Below, in pieces: positions 1 to 7,260 of a DNA stretch of 64,000 nt. Each line of letters opens with the position of its first letter. Position 1 is the first letter of the stretch. Under the pieces are notes generated by a model, which was not told where the DNA came from, searched no databases, and was given only the letters and a program-made list of their open reading frames with translations. The stretch is from Candidatus Amunia macphersoniae (GTDB taxonomy: Bacteria; Chloroflexota; Dormibacteria; Aeolococcales; Aeolococcaceae): NCBI GenBank assembly GCA_016464795.1, contig JAEKNN010000009.1, forward strand, positions 1 to 64,000, given 5' to 3'. The position numbers and the translations under genes are program-made.

Positions 1-123
1 GCGCGCCTTGGCGACGCCGGCATCGGCCAGATGAGCGAGATCTTCGACGCCGAGCAGCCCCACGCGTTCCTCGACAGACGATGTGAGCGATTCCCGGCCT
101 CGAATGAGGGGGCCTTCAGTTGA
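1..123 (+). CDS. 3' end of a glycogen-debranching-like enzyme (partial)
   Basis: The open frame enters from the left edge and stops with TGA at 121-123. Its first residues read LGDAGIGQMSEIFDAEQPH, which resembles the G-x-x-x-Q-x-S-E-I-F-D signature near the C-terminus of amylo-alpha-1,6-glucosidases (glycogen debranching, cytoplasmic). In that family the text usually continues with a Pro-Arg-Gly-Cys then Ala-Gln-Ala-Trp segment. Here it diverges right after Pro-His and ends about 20 residues later, so the C-terminus may be truncated or frameshifted. It overlaps the convergent VOC gene by a few bases. With only 40 codons visible the call is tentative. Confidence 0.35.
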   Translation, partial: ARLGDAGIGQMSEIFDAEQPHAFLDRRCERFPASNEGAFS

Positions 124-568
124 GCTGCTCGGCCAGTGCGACGATGATGCCCTCGGGGCCGCGGACGTAACAGAGTCGATATTTGTCCTCGTACTGTTCC
201 AGCTCGCCAACGAGTTCGGCGCCGTGGGTGTGCAGGCGGGCGACGACGTCCTCAATGTCTTCAACGGCGAACATGATGCGACGTATGCCCAGCGTGTTCG
301 CCGGTGCGCTTTCCGGCTCAGTGCTGACCGCCGTCGGCGTGTGGAACTTCGTCAGCTCAAGCCGGCCGTGGCCATCCGGGGTCCGCATCATCGCGATGTC
401 GACTCGGACGTCCTCGAGCCCGACGACACGGTCCACCCAACGTCCCTCGACTGGCATCTCGCCCTCCAGCTCCATACCAAGTTCGACAAAGAACGCAGTA
501 GCAGCCTCAAGGTCGTCGACGACGATGCCGACGTGGTCCATTCGCCGAATGCTCATATCCCCGAGCAT
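116..568 (-). CDS. VOC family (glyoxalase/bleomycin-resistance-like) protein
   Basis: A 150-residue protein with two VOC half-domains. The first begins MDHVGIVVDDLEAATAFF and the second at about residue 92 with IRRIMFAVEDIEDVVARL, ending EGIIVALAEQL. This paired beta-alpha-beta-beta-beta layout is typical of metal-dependent lyases, isomerases and dioxygenases such as glyoxalase I and methylmalonyl-CoA epimerase. The His near the start of module 1 and the Glu in LELTKF are likely metal ligands. The substrate cannot be read from sequence. Starts at 568, 556 or 541 are all possible; no clear ribosome-binding site separates them. It stands alone, convergent with the frame entering from the left edge. 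Confidence 0.85.
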   Translation of the reverse strand: MLGDMSIRRMDHVGIVVDDLEAATAFFVELGMELEGEMPVEGRWVDRVVGLEDVRVDIAMMRTPDGHGRLELTKFHTPTAVSTEPESAPANTLGIRRIMFAVEDIEDVVARLHTHGAELVGELEQYEDKYRLCYVRGPEGIIVALAEQLN

Positions 569-788
569 AGGGGTCGGATGTTTGGCTATGTCAGTGAGGG
601 GTGGCGTCGTCTGCTTGTGGATTCGGCGTCAGCGGAGCGCTTGGAACATCATCGATGTTCGTGAAGCCAGACCGGCAATCAGACGGGTTGGGGCTGTGCA
701 CTGGCCGGCCGGACCACGACGGCAACTGGCCGGTTGCGCCAACGGCAATGCCGCCAGATGCAGCACTCTCGCTGGCCATACTGCGCCG

Positions 789-1685
789 ATGACGACGCGC
801 CCCTCCGACGTCGCCGCCGACACCGGCTCCGACAGCGAACGCGCCCGCCGCCAGGGCGGGCTCAGCTTCGACCGGGTGGCGCGCGAGTACGACCGCCGCC
901 GCCCCGGCTACCCGTCCGAGCTGGTGGCGCACGCCTGCGCCACAGCCGGACTCGAGGCCGGCGATCGGGTGCTCGAGATCGGATGCGGCACCGGCCAGCT
1001 CACGTGCGCGCTGGTGGAACGCGGCCTGCGGGTCACCGCCATCGAGCCCGGTGCCAACCTCATCGCACTCGCCGACGAGCGGTGCCGGGGCGCCGGCGAG
1101 GTCACCTTTGTGCACGCGCGCTTCGAGGACGCGCCGCTGCCGGCGATGCCGGTGGCCGCAGTCTTCGCCGCCGCCTCGTTCCACTGGGTCGACCCCGAGG
1201 TCAGCTGGAGCCGCACGGCGGCCGCCTTGGCGCCCGGTGGCACGCTGGCGCTGCTGGGCTACTGCGATGTGGTAGAAGAGCGCAGTCAGCAGGACCAAGC
1301 GGCGTTGCAGGCGGCGCTGGCGCGCTGCACGCCGGCGTCGGCCGCGGCGTGGCCGCCGCAGCGCGAGTTCGACGCCATCCGCGCCGGCGTGGCGCAGCGG
1401 CGCGGCAACGTCTCCGAGGCCTGGTCCTGGATCGGCGGCCACGACCTGGCGCGTGCCGACGCCGCCGCGCTGTTCACGGACGTCGAGCTGACAGCGGTGC
1501 CAACGCTGCAAGAGCACAGCGCCGCGGAGCTCAACGCGCTGGTCTCTACCCTCTCGTTCTATCAGCAGCTGGCGCCCGAGCGGCAGGAGGCGCTCTGTGC
1601 CGAGCACGTGGCGCTCGAGGGTGCGCTCGGGCGGCCGATCCGCTCCAGCATCGCGATGCTGCTCGTGACCGCGCGCCGCGGCTGA
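789..1685 (+). CDS. class I SAM-dependent methyltransferase
   Basis: A 298-residue cytoplasmic protein with a Rossmann-type methyltransferase domain. Motif I is VLEIGCGTGQLT at residues 61-72, followed by the acidic strand end VTAIEPG and the post-II segment AAASFHWVDPE typical of the UbiE/Methyltransf_11 group. An N-terminal FDRVAREYDRRRPGYP segment is shared with trans-aconitate-methyltransferase-like enzymes, so a small-molecule acceptor is likely but unknown. The ATG at 789 was chosen because conserved sequence begins just after it; the same frame stays open upstream without homology. It is monocistronic, with about 220 bases on each side containing no gene apart from a tRNA relic downstream. 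Confidence 0.85.
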   Translation: MTTRPSDVAADTGSDSERARRQGGLSFDRVAREYDRRRPGYPSELVAHACATAGLEAGDRVLEIGCGTGQLTCALVERGLRVTAIEPGANLIALADERCRGAGEVTFVHARFEDAPLPAMPVAAVFAAASFHWVDPEVSWSRTAAALAPGGTLALLGYCDVVEERSQQDQAALQAALARCTPASAAAWPPQREFDAIRAGVAQRRGNVSEAWSWIGGHDLARADAAALFTDVELTAVPTLQEHSAAELNALVSTLSFYQQLAPERQEALCAEHVALEGALGRPIRSSIAMLLVTARRG

Positions 1686-1815
1686 CGCCGTGCGTCCAGC
1701 GCGTCGGTAAGGTTCACCGCGGTCGCAGGCGGGTGCGGGCCGCCTCGCAAAATGCCGAATCTGATGCTCTTGGAATCCTGCTGGCGCAGCCCTGAGCTCG
1801 AATACCAGCCGGTCA

Positions 1816-1860
1816 CTTCCAAGCTGGATGTCGATGGTTCGACCCCCTTCTCCCGCCCCT
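1816..1860 (+). pseudogene. decayed 3' half of a tRNA-Gly
   Basis: The stretch carries the 3' part of a glycine tRNA: TTCCAAGCTGG (anticodon loop with TCC and 3' anticodon stem), ATGTCG (variable region), GGTTCGACCCCC (T arm) and TCTCCCGC (3' acceptor strand). CCAGC at 1805-1809 could be the 5' anticodon-stem strand, but the loop between is 13 rather than 7 bases. The T stem has a mismatch and G-T pairs, and no 5' acceptor strand complementary to CTCCCGC lies upstream. It therefore looks like a relic or an integration-site scar rather than a working gene. The call rests on recalled tRNA-Gly consensus. Confidence 0.45.
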
Positions 1861-1903
1861 CGACGGGCCGCGAGCGCAGTGAGCCCAGCACGTCGCCGGT
1901 AGG

Positions 1904-2644
1904 ATGGCTGCCGTGCCAGGAGCGATCGTTACCGGCGTCAGCCGCCAGCGCGGCATCGCAGCCGCCGTCGCGGCGCGTCTGAGCCGCGACGGCTGGACTG
2001 TTTTCACCACCGGATGGAGGACGTACGACCTCGAGCAGCACGCCGGCGATGCCGCTCCGGTGGAAGTCGACGTCGAGTTGGATCTCGCGGACCCCGCGGC
2101 GGCAAGCGAGCTTGTGGGCATGGCCGTGAACCGGATCGGGCCGATCACAGCGCTGGTCGTCGCGCACACCTACGACTCGGGCGGTGGGCTGCTGGACATC
2201 ACCGCGGAGTCGATCGACCGACACCTGGCGGTCAACGTGCGCGGGTCCCTGCTGCTCATGAAGCAGTTCGCCAGCGCGTTTGGCGGCGACCCCGGGTCCG
2301 GGCGCGTTGTCGTGTTCACAAGCGGACCACCGCAGCGGGGAGCGGTCGCCTACGCCGCCAGCAAGGGTGCGCTGGAGTGGACAACATTCTCCGCCGCCAC
2401 CGAGTTGGGCCCCCGCGGCATCACTGTCAACGCCATCAATCCCGGACCCAACCAGACTGGATGGATGACGGCGGACATCGAGCGTGAGGCGGGGGAGCGC
2501 ACCCCTCTCGGCCGGGCGGGGCGGCCGGAGGATGCCGCATCCGTGGTGGCGTTCCTCGTGTCAGCGGACGCCGGCTGGATCAACGGTCAGGTCATCACCT
2601 CTGACGGGGGTCACCGGGTCGCCGGCGGATCCTGGCCCCGCTGA
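1904..2644 (+). CDS. SDR family NAD(P)-dependent oxidoreductase
   Basis: A 246-residue classical short-chain dehydrogenase. The nucleotide-binding region is VTGVSRQRGIA (residues 9-19), a variant of TGxxxGIG. N111 sits in NVRGSLLL, and the catalytic residues are S140, Y150 and K154 (YAASK). The segment after it, RGITVNAINPGPNQTGWM, and the C-terminal W-I-N-G-Q-V-I-T-S-D-G-G are standard for 3-oxoacyl-ACP-reductase-like members. The substrate is unknown. The start may be the ATG at 1904 or the GTG at 1913. It has no operon partner; the next gene is convergent. Confidence 0.9.
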   Translation: MAAVPGAIVTGVSRQRGIAAAVAARLSRDGWTVFTTGWRTYDLEQHAGDAAPVEVDVELDLADPAAASELVGMAVNRIGPITALVVAHTYDSGGGLLDITAESIDRHLAVNVRGSLLLMKQFASAFGGDPGSGRVVVFTSGPPQRGAVAYAASKGALEWTTFSAATELGPRGITVNAINPGPNQTGWMTADIEREAGERTPLGRAGRPEDAASVVAFLVSADAGWINGQVITSDGGHRVAGGSWPR

Positions 2645-2710
2645 GCGCCTGACTTGGGCTGAACGGCCGCCGCCTCCTGCTCCACGCACTCCATCCGGTT
2701 GGCGCCGAGC

Positions 2711-3766
2711 TTAGTGTGCGAGCGTCGCCAGCCCAACGATCCCGGCCCCATAGATCAGCACAACGCCGATCGAATCGAGGCCCAAGCGCAGGTGGCAACG
2801 CGTCGGCCTGACGACGACTGACGCTACGTACACAGTCGTCAGCAGGATGCCGAGCGCACCGAGCCATGCGTTCTGCACGCCGATGGTGGGAAGCACCGGC
2901 TTGCGTGCCACGAGGTCGGCCAGCAAGAACAGGCACAGCTGGAAGGCGTTTCCCCCGAAGATGTCGCCCATCGCCAGTTGGTGGTCGCCGAGCCGGACCG
3001 CCGCGATGCCGGTGCTGATCTCCGGCAGCGCGGTCGCGAGCGATAGAAACGTCGCACCAAAAATGACGCCATTGATTCCTGCGCGGTCCGCCAGCGCGCC
3101 ACCGCTCGTCGCCAGCACCACGCCTGCGAACAGCGTGATCAGCGACGCCGCGCCGAACAGCGCGGCAACGAACACTGTGCTTCGCGACACGAAGGGGCGT
3201 GGCGACGAGGGGTGGGCGGTGCGCCGATGGGGACGCCCCGGCTTGCTGCCGACCATCTCCACCTTCCACTGGGGCGACTTGCGCACCCGGTTGATCACCC
3301 GCAGGCCTCCGAGCCACAGCGCGACCATCGCGATCGATACCGGGCTGACACCTCCAACCGCGTCTGACGTTGGCAGGAGCGCGCCGAGCAGCATCACCGC
3401 GGTGATCGCCACCACCAGAACACCCTCGAGGGCGGGGATGAGCGACCCGACGAGAAAGCTCAGCGGAGTCTTGCGGCTGGCAAACGCGTCGCAGACGACC
3501 AGCACAGCTGTCTGCACGGCGATTCCCCCGACAAGGTTGCCGCCCACCAGCCCGAGGTTGCCGGCCGCTGCCGCCGCTACGGTGATCGCAAGCTCGGGTA
3601 GGCTGCCGGCGATTGCGAGCAGGACCATTCCCCCCATCGCCTCGCCCAGATCGAGGCGGGTGTCCAGCGCGTTGGTCGCGTTGGACAGGACGATGCCCGC
3701 GCCCCAGGTGGCGGCGGCCGCGGCCGCAAACAAGATCACCAGCACGGGCGCGCCGAGGTGGTCCAT
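2711..3766 (-). CDS. CaCA-family cation/proton (calcium) antiporter
   Basis: A 351-residue polytopic membrane protein with the two inverted alpha repeats that define the Ca2+:cation antiporter superfamily. Repeat 1 contains GEAMGGMVLLAIAGSLPELAI (about residues 40-60) and repeat 2 contains NGVIFGATFLSLATALPEIS. The Glu in each SLPE/ALPE motif is the expected ion-coordinating residue. A hydrophilic loop rich in Arg, Pro and Ser (about residues 165-195) separates the halves. Around ten transmembrane helices are visible. It probably exchanges Ca2+ or another cation for H+ or Na+ across the plasma membrane. The ATG at 3766 begins immediately before the first helix. Confidence 0.85.
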   Translation of the reverse strand: MDHLGAPVLVILFAAAAAATWGAGIVLSNATNALDTRLDLGEAMGGMVLLAIAGSLPELAITVAAAAAGNLGLVGGNLVGGIAVQTAVLVVCDAFASRKTPLSFLVGSLIPALEGVLVVAITAVMLLGALLPTSDAVGGVSPVSIAMVALWLGGLRVINRVRKSPQWKVEMVGSKPGRPHRRTAHPSSPRPFVSRSTVFVAALFGAASLITLFAGVVLATSGGALADRAGINGVIFGATFLSLATALPEISTGIAAVRLGDHQLAMGDIFGGNAFQLCLFLLADLVARKPVLPTIGVQNAWLGALGILLTTVYVASVVVRPTRCHLRLGLDSIGVVLIYGAGIVGLATLAH

Positions 3767-3962
3767 GCCCGGTGATCCTAGCGTGCGAGCAGCTGCGGCG
3801 CGCCTCCGTCGAACCCCGCCGTGCCCTCGGCGGACGCCTCTGCAGCTCGAGAGCCGTCAGCCCACGGGGAGTTTGGCGGTGCGCGCGTTCAGCCGATCAA
3901 TCGCGCCGCGCGCTCGCGCAGGGTCGGAGACCACACAGCCCCGCCCAGAGCTCGCCGTCGTT

Positions 3963-5231
3963 TCAGAGGACCACCAGCGCCGGCGGGTCGAACTGCTCGG
4001 GGGGAAGCTCGGCGCGCGCAGCCCGGACGCGGCTTCGCGGCACACCCGCAATCGCAGGCCAGGTGGCGCGGTCGATCCTGCCGGTGACCTTGAGATTCTT
4101 CGAGCGCTGGAACCGCGACACGGCGGCAGCCGTGGCGGGCCCGAAGATTCCGTCGATCTGGCCGCAACTGTCACCAGCAGCTGAGAGCAGCCGCTGAGCG
4201 TTGGCGACGTCTTCTCCATGATCGCCGCGGGCGAGCGGCACCGCGGCGGCGGGGTCGCCGGACGCGCGACGGCGAGACCGCGATGGCTGTGCGACGATCT
4301 CCAGCGCCCCTTGCAGGGCTCCGTTGAGCTGACGCGGATTGGTGAGCGCCACCAGGTGGCCCGCGTCGATCTCGATCACCGGCGCGCCGAGCGCGCGTGC
4401 CAGGGTGAGCTGCCGCGACACCGGCACCAGAACGTCCTCGGTGGTGGCGATGACCGCGGCCGGCACGCGCACCTCGCGGAGCCAGCCGCGGGCGTCGTAG
4501 CGGCCCATCTCACGCCCCGCCTCGGCGATGTCCCAGGGAGCGCCGCGCGCCAGCTCGCCGGCAAACCATTGCGGCGCCTTGCCGCCGTACATCAGGTTCA
4601 TCAGCTCGCTCCACGTCCGGCGCGGCGTCAGCCGCCACCCCAGCTGCATGGCGCCCATCAGGTACCACGCGGCACGCAGCTGTGGCGCCGCCCGCCACTC
4701 GGCAGCGGTGGCCACGAGCACCATGCCGCGAAGCATCTCGGGGTGCCGGTGGGCCAGGATCTGCGCGATCGCCCCGCCCATGGAGTACCCGACGACCACC
4801 ACGGGGCCGGGGGCGAGGATCTGGAGCAGAGCTGCGCAGTCCTCGGCACAGTCGCTGAGGCGGAAGGCACCGTGGGCGCGCAGCCCGCGGCCGTGACCGC
4901 GGGCATCGACCGCCAGGACGCGCCAGCCCGCCAGCCGCAGCGGCTCGTACAGCGACCACCAGTTGGTGTCGCTCGCGGCCAGCCAGCCGTGAAGCAGGAG
5001 AAGGGTGCCGCGCTCACCTCCGCCCTGAGGGTGCGTGTCGCGGACGAACATCTCGCCGTGGCCAGGGACGGGGATGATCAGGCCGGGCGGCAGGGGCTCA
5101 TCGTGCCCGGCGACGACGGCGGACGCGGTCGCGGCGCGAACCACGTGGCCGGCCGCCCTGGGCAGCGCCTGAACGGTCTCGGCGACTCCCTGGACAGCTT
5201 CTAGGACATCGCCGACGAACCGGGGCAGCAT
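3963..5231 (-). CDS. alpha/beta hydrolase with C-terminal peptidoglycan-binding domain
   Basis: A 422-residue protein in two parts. Residues about 60-315 form an alpha/beta hydrolase: oxyanion segment LLLLHGWLA, nucleophile elbow VGYSMGG with S150, acid near D266 and H292 in DAGHLVAL. Residues about 335-395 form a PG_binding_1 domain with the pattern RGDHGEDVANAQRLLSAAG, then GIFGPATAAAVSRFQ. No signal peptide is evident, although the N-terminus is amphipathic, so its location is unclear. The natural substrate is unknown; an ester at or near the cell wall is an inference from the second domain. A GGGAGAG sequence precedes the ATG at 5231. Confidence 0.85.
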   Translation of the reverse strand: MLPRFVGDVLEAVQGVAETVQALPRAAGHVVRAATASAVVAGHDEPLPPGLIIPVPGHGEMFVRDTHPQGGGERGTLLLLHGWLAASDTNWWSLYEPLRLAGWRVLAVDARGHGRGLRAHGAFRLSDCAEDCAALLQILAPGPVVVVGYSMGGAIAQILAHRHPEMLRGMVLVATAAEWRAAPQLRAAWYLMGAMQLGWRLTPRRTWSELMNLMYGGKAPQWFAGELARGAPWDIAEAGREMGRYDARGWLREVRVPAAVIATTEDVLVPVSRQLTLARALGAPVIEIDAGHLVALTNPRQLNGALQGALEIVAQPSRSRRRASGDPAAAVPLARGDHGEDVANAQRLLSAAGDSCGQIDGIFGPATAAAVSRFQRSKNLKVTGRIDRATWPAIAGVPRSRVRAARAELPPEQFDPPALVVL

Positions 5232-5331
5232 GTCTCTCCCACGATCTTCCGGTCAGCTGCGCGCAGGACAATCATGACGCAGCGGAGGACGGGTGCAGGC
5301 CTCTCGCGTCAATCGCCCACGACGACCCACC

Positions 5332-7065
5332 TCAGCGCGCGGTGAGCTCGTCGAAATCCACCTCACGATAGTCGTCGGGCGCCTCGTCTCCATTCGCGCG
5401 ATGGTGTTCGCGCTCGCGCAGCTCCACCCTGCGGATCTTGCCCGACATGGTCTTCGGCAGATCGCTGAACTCCAGTCGCCGGATTCGCTTGTAGGGAGCG
5501 AGGTTGTCGCGGCTGAACCGGAGGATCGAGAGGGCCGTCTCGCGCGATCGGCTGTGCCCCGGTGCGAGAACGACAAACGCTTTGGGAACGGCGAGCCGCA
5601 CCGGGTCAGGGGAGGGCACCACAGCGGCCTCGGCGACAGCGTGGTGCTGGAGAAGCACGCTCTCCAACTCGAACGGCGAGATGCGGTAGTCCGACGACTT
5701 GAAGACATCGTCGGCGCGCCCCACGTAGGTCACGTAGCCATCGCCGTCTCTCGATGCGACGTCGCCGGTGTGGTAGAGACCACCTCGCATCGCATCGTCG
5801 CCGCCGTCGCCAGCGCCGCGGTATCCCACCATCAGGCCCAACGGTCGCGGGCTGAGGTCAAGGCAGATCTCGCCCTCGTCGCCTGGGTCGCCGGTGACGG
5901 GGTCGACCAGCGCGATCGTGTAACCCGGCACCGCCCGGCCCATCGAGCCGGGCTTCACCAGCTGACCCGGCGTGTTGGCGATCGCGACCGTTGTCTCGGT
6001 CTGGCCGAAGCCGTCGCGGATGGTGACCCCCCACGCCTGCTCCACCCGCGCGATGACCTCCGGGTTGAGCGGCTCGCCGGCGCCCACCACCTTGCGGGGC
6101 GGATGCACGAGCGCTGTGAGGTCACTCTGGATGAGCATCCGCCACACCGTCGGCGGGGCGCAGAAGCTGGTGACTCTGCAGCGATCCATCACCGCCAGCA
6201 GGGCCGCCGCATCAAACCGAGCGTAGTTGTGGATGAGCACGGTTGCACCGGCGTTCCACGGTGCGAAGACGTTGCTCCACGCATGTTTGGCCCATCCCGG
6301 CGAGGAGATGTTCAGGTGGACGTCTCCGGGCTCGAGCCCGATCCAGTACATGGTGGAGAGGTGTCCCACCGGATAGGAGGCGTGGGTGTGTTCGACCAGC
6401 TTGGGCTGCGCCGTCGTGCCCGAGGTGAAGTACAGGAGCAGAGGATCCGATGCCTTCGTGACCCCAGTGGGGGTGAACACGCCCGACGCGGTAGCAGAGT
6501 CTGAATAGCTCAGCCAGCCGTCCGCCGCGGCGCCGACGCAGATCCTCGTGTAGTCGCCGGGGACGGTCGCAAACCTCCCAACGTTCTGCGCAGCCGTCAC
6601 CACGCAGCGCGCCCTGCCGCGCTCAACCCGGTCGCGGAGGTCGACGGGAGTGAGCAGAGTGCTCGCCGGGATGAGGACCGCACCGAGCTTGATGCCAGCG
6701 AGCAGTGTCTCCCACAGCTCGACCTGGTTGTCGAGCATGAGGATGAGCCGGTCACCGCGAAGCACCCCGGCGGCCGACAGCCAGTTGGCGACCTGGTTCG
6801 ACCGCACCGAGAGGTCACCGAACGACAGCCGGACATTCGATCCATCCGGCTGTACGATCCACAGAGCGGGCTGCGACGCCGTGGCGGGATCCTCGGACAG
6901 CGTGTCAAACCAGTCCAGCGCCCAGTTGAACTGCGTCAGGACCGGCCAGCGGAAGTTGCGGTAGGCGGTGTCGTAGTCATCTCGCCAGGCGAGGAGCGAT
7001 GCACGCGCGGCACGGAACGCCGCTGCGCTCGACACGCCACCGTCGTCGCCGTCGTCTGGCTTCAT
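5332..7065 (-). CDS. AMP-dependent synthetase/ligase (acyl-CoA synthetase)
   Basis: About 577 residues of the ANL superfamily, which adenylates a carboxylic acid with ATP and transfers it to CoA. Visible core motifs are the P-loop-like YFTSGTTAQPKL, the A5 motif GFGQTETT, the A7 region YHTGDVASRDGDGY, the hinge GRADDVFKSSDYRISP and the C-terminal catalytic Lys in LPKTMSGKIRR. The N-terminal FRWPVLTQFNWALDWFD resembles medium-chain acyl-CoA synthetases, so a fatty or aromatic acid substrate is likely. The ATG at 7065 is chosen because the extension to 7098 is only eleven Arg-rich residues, but 7098 remains possible. Confidence 0.9.
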   Translation of the reverse strand: MKPDDGDDGGVSSAAAFRAARASLLAWRDDYDTAYRNFRWPVLTQFNWALDWFDTLSEDPATASQPALWIVQPDGSNVRLSFGDLSVRSNQVANWLSAAGVLRGDRLILMLDNQVELWETLLAGIKLGAVLIPASTLLTPVDLRDRVERGRARCVVTAAQNVGRFATVPGDYTRICVGAAADGWLSYSDSATASGVFTPTGVTKASDPLLLYFTSGTTAQPKLVEHTHASYPVGHLSTMYWIGLEPGDVHLNISSPGWAKHAWSNVFAPWNAGATVLIHNYARFDAAALLAVMDRCRVTSFCAPPTVWRMLIQSDLTALVHPPRKVVGAGEPLNPEVIARVEQAWGVTIRDGFGQTETTVAIANTPGQLVKPGSMGRAVPGYTIALVDPVTGDPGDEGEICLDLSPRPLGLMVGYRGAGDGGDDAMRGGLYHTGDVASRDGDGYVTYVGRADDVFKSSDYRISPFELESVLLQHHAVAEAAVVPSPDPVRLAVPKAFVVLAPGHSRSRETALSILRFSRDNLAPYKRIRRLEFSDLPKTMSGKIRRVELREREHHRANGDEAPDDYREVDFDELTAR

Positions 7066-7260
7066 CGCCTCACAATCTGTGGTCCGGCTGCGTCGCATGC
7101 AACGTGCCCATATGATGGCTGACCCCCGCGCCCCGCGGCCGTCCGGGGCTGGCCTACCGGCGACCGGACAAGCGAACGCGGCCGTTCCCCGCGGCCGAAC
7201 GAAGGGACAGAGCCCTACCGTGTGCGGCGGCCACGAATGGCGAAGTGAAACGATGGAGTG

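Noticed and set aside
1816-1860. A functional tRNA-Gly gene
   Set aside because: The T stem has a mismatch, the anticodon loop is oversized and no 5' acceptor strand is found, so only a relic was annotated.
5293-6504. A 403-codon open frame opposite the acyl-CoA synthetase
   Set aside because: The minus strand carries all core ANL motifs; the plus frame is a composition artefact.
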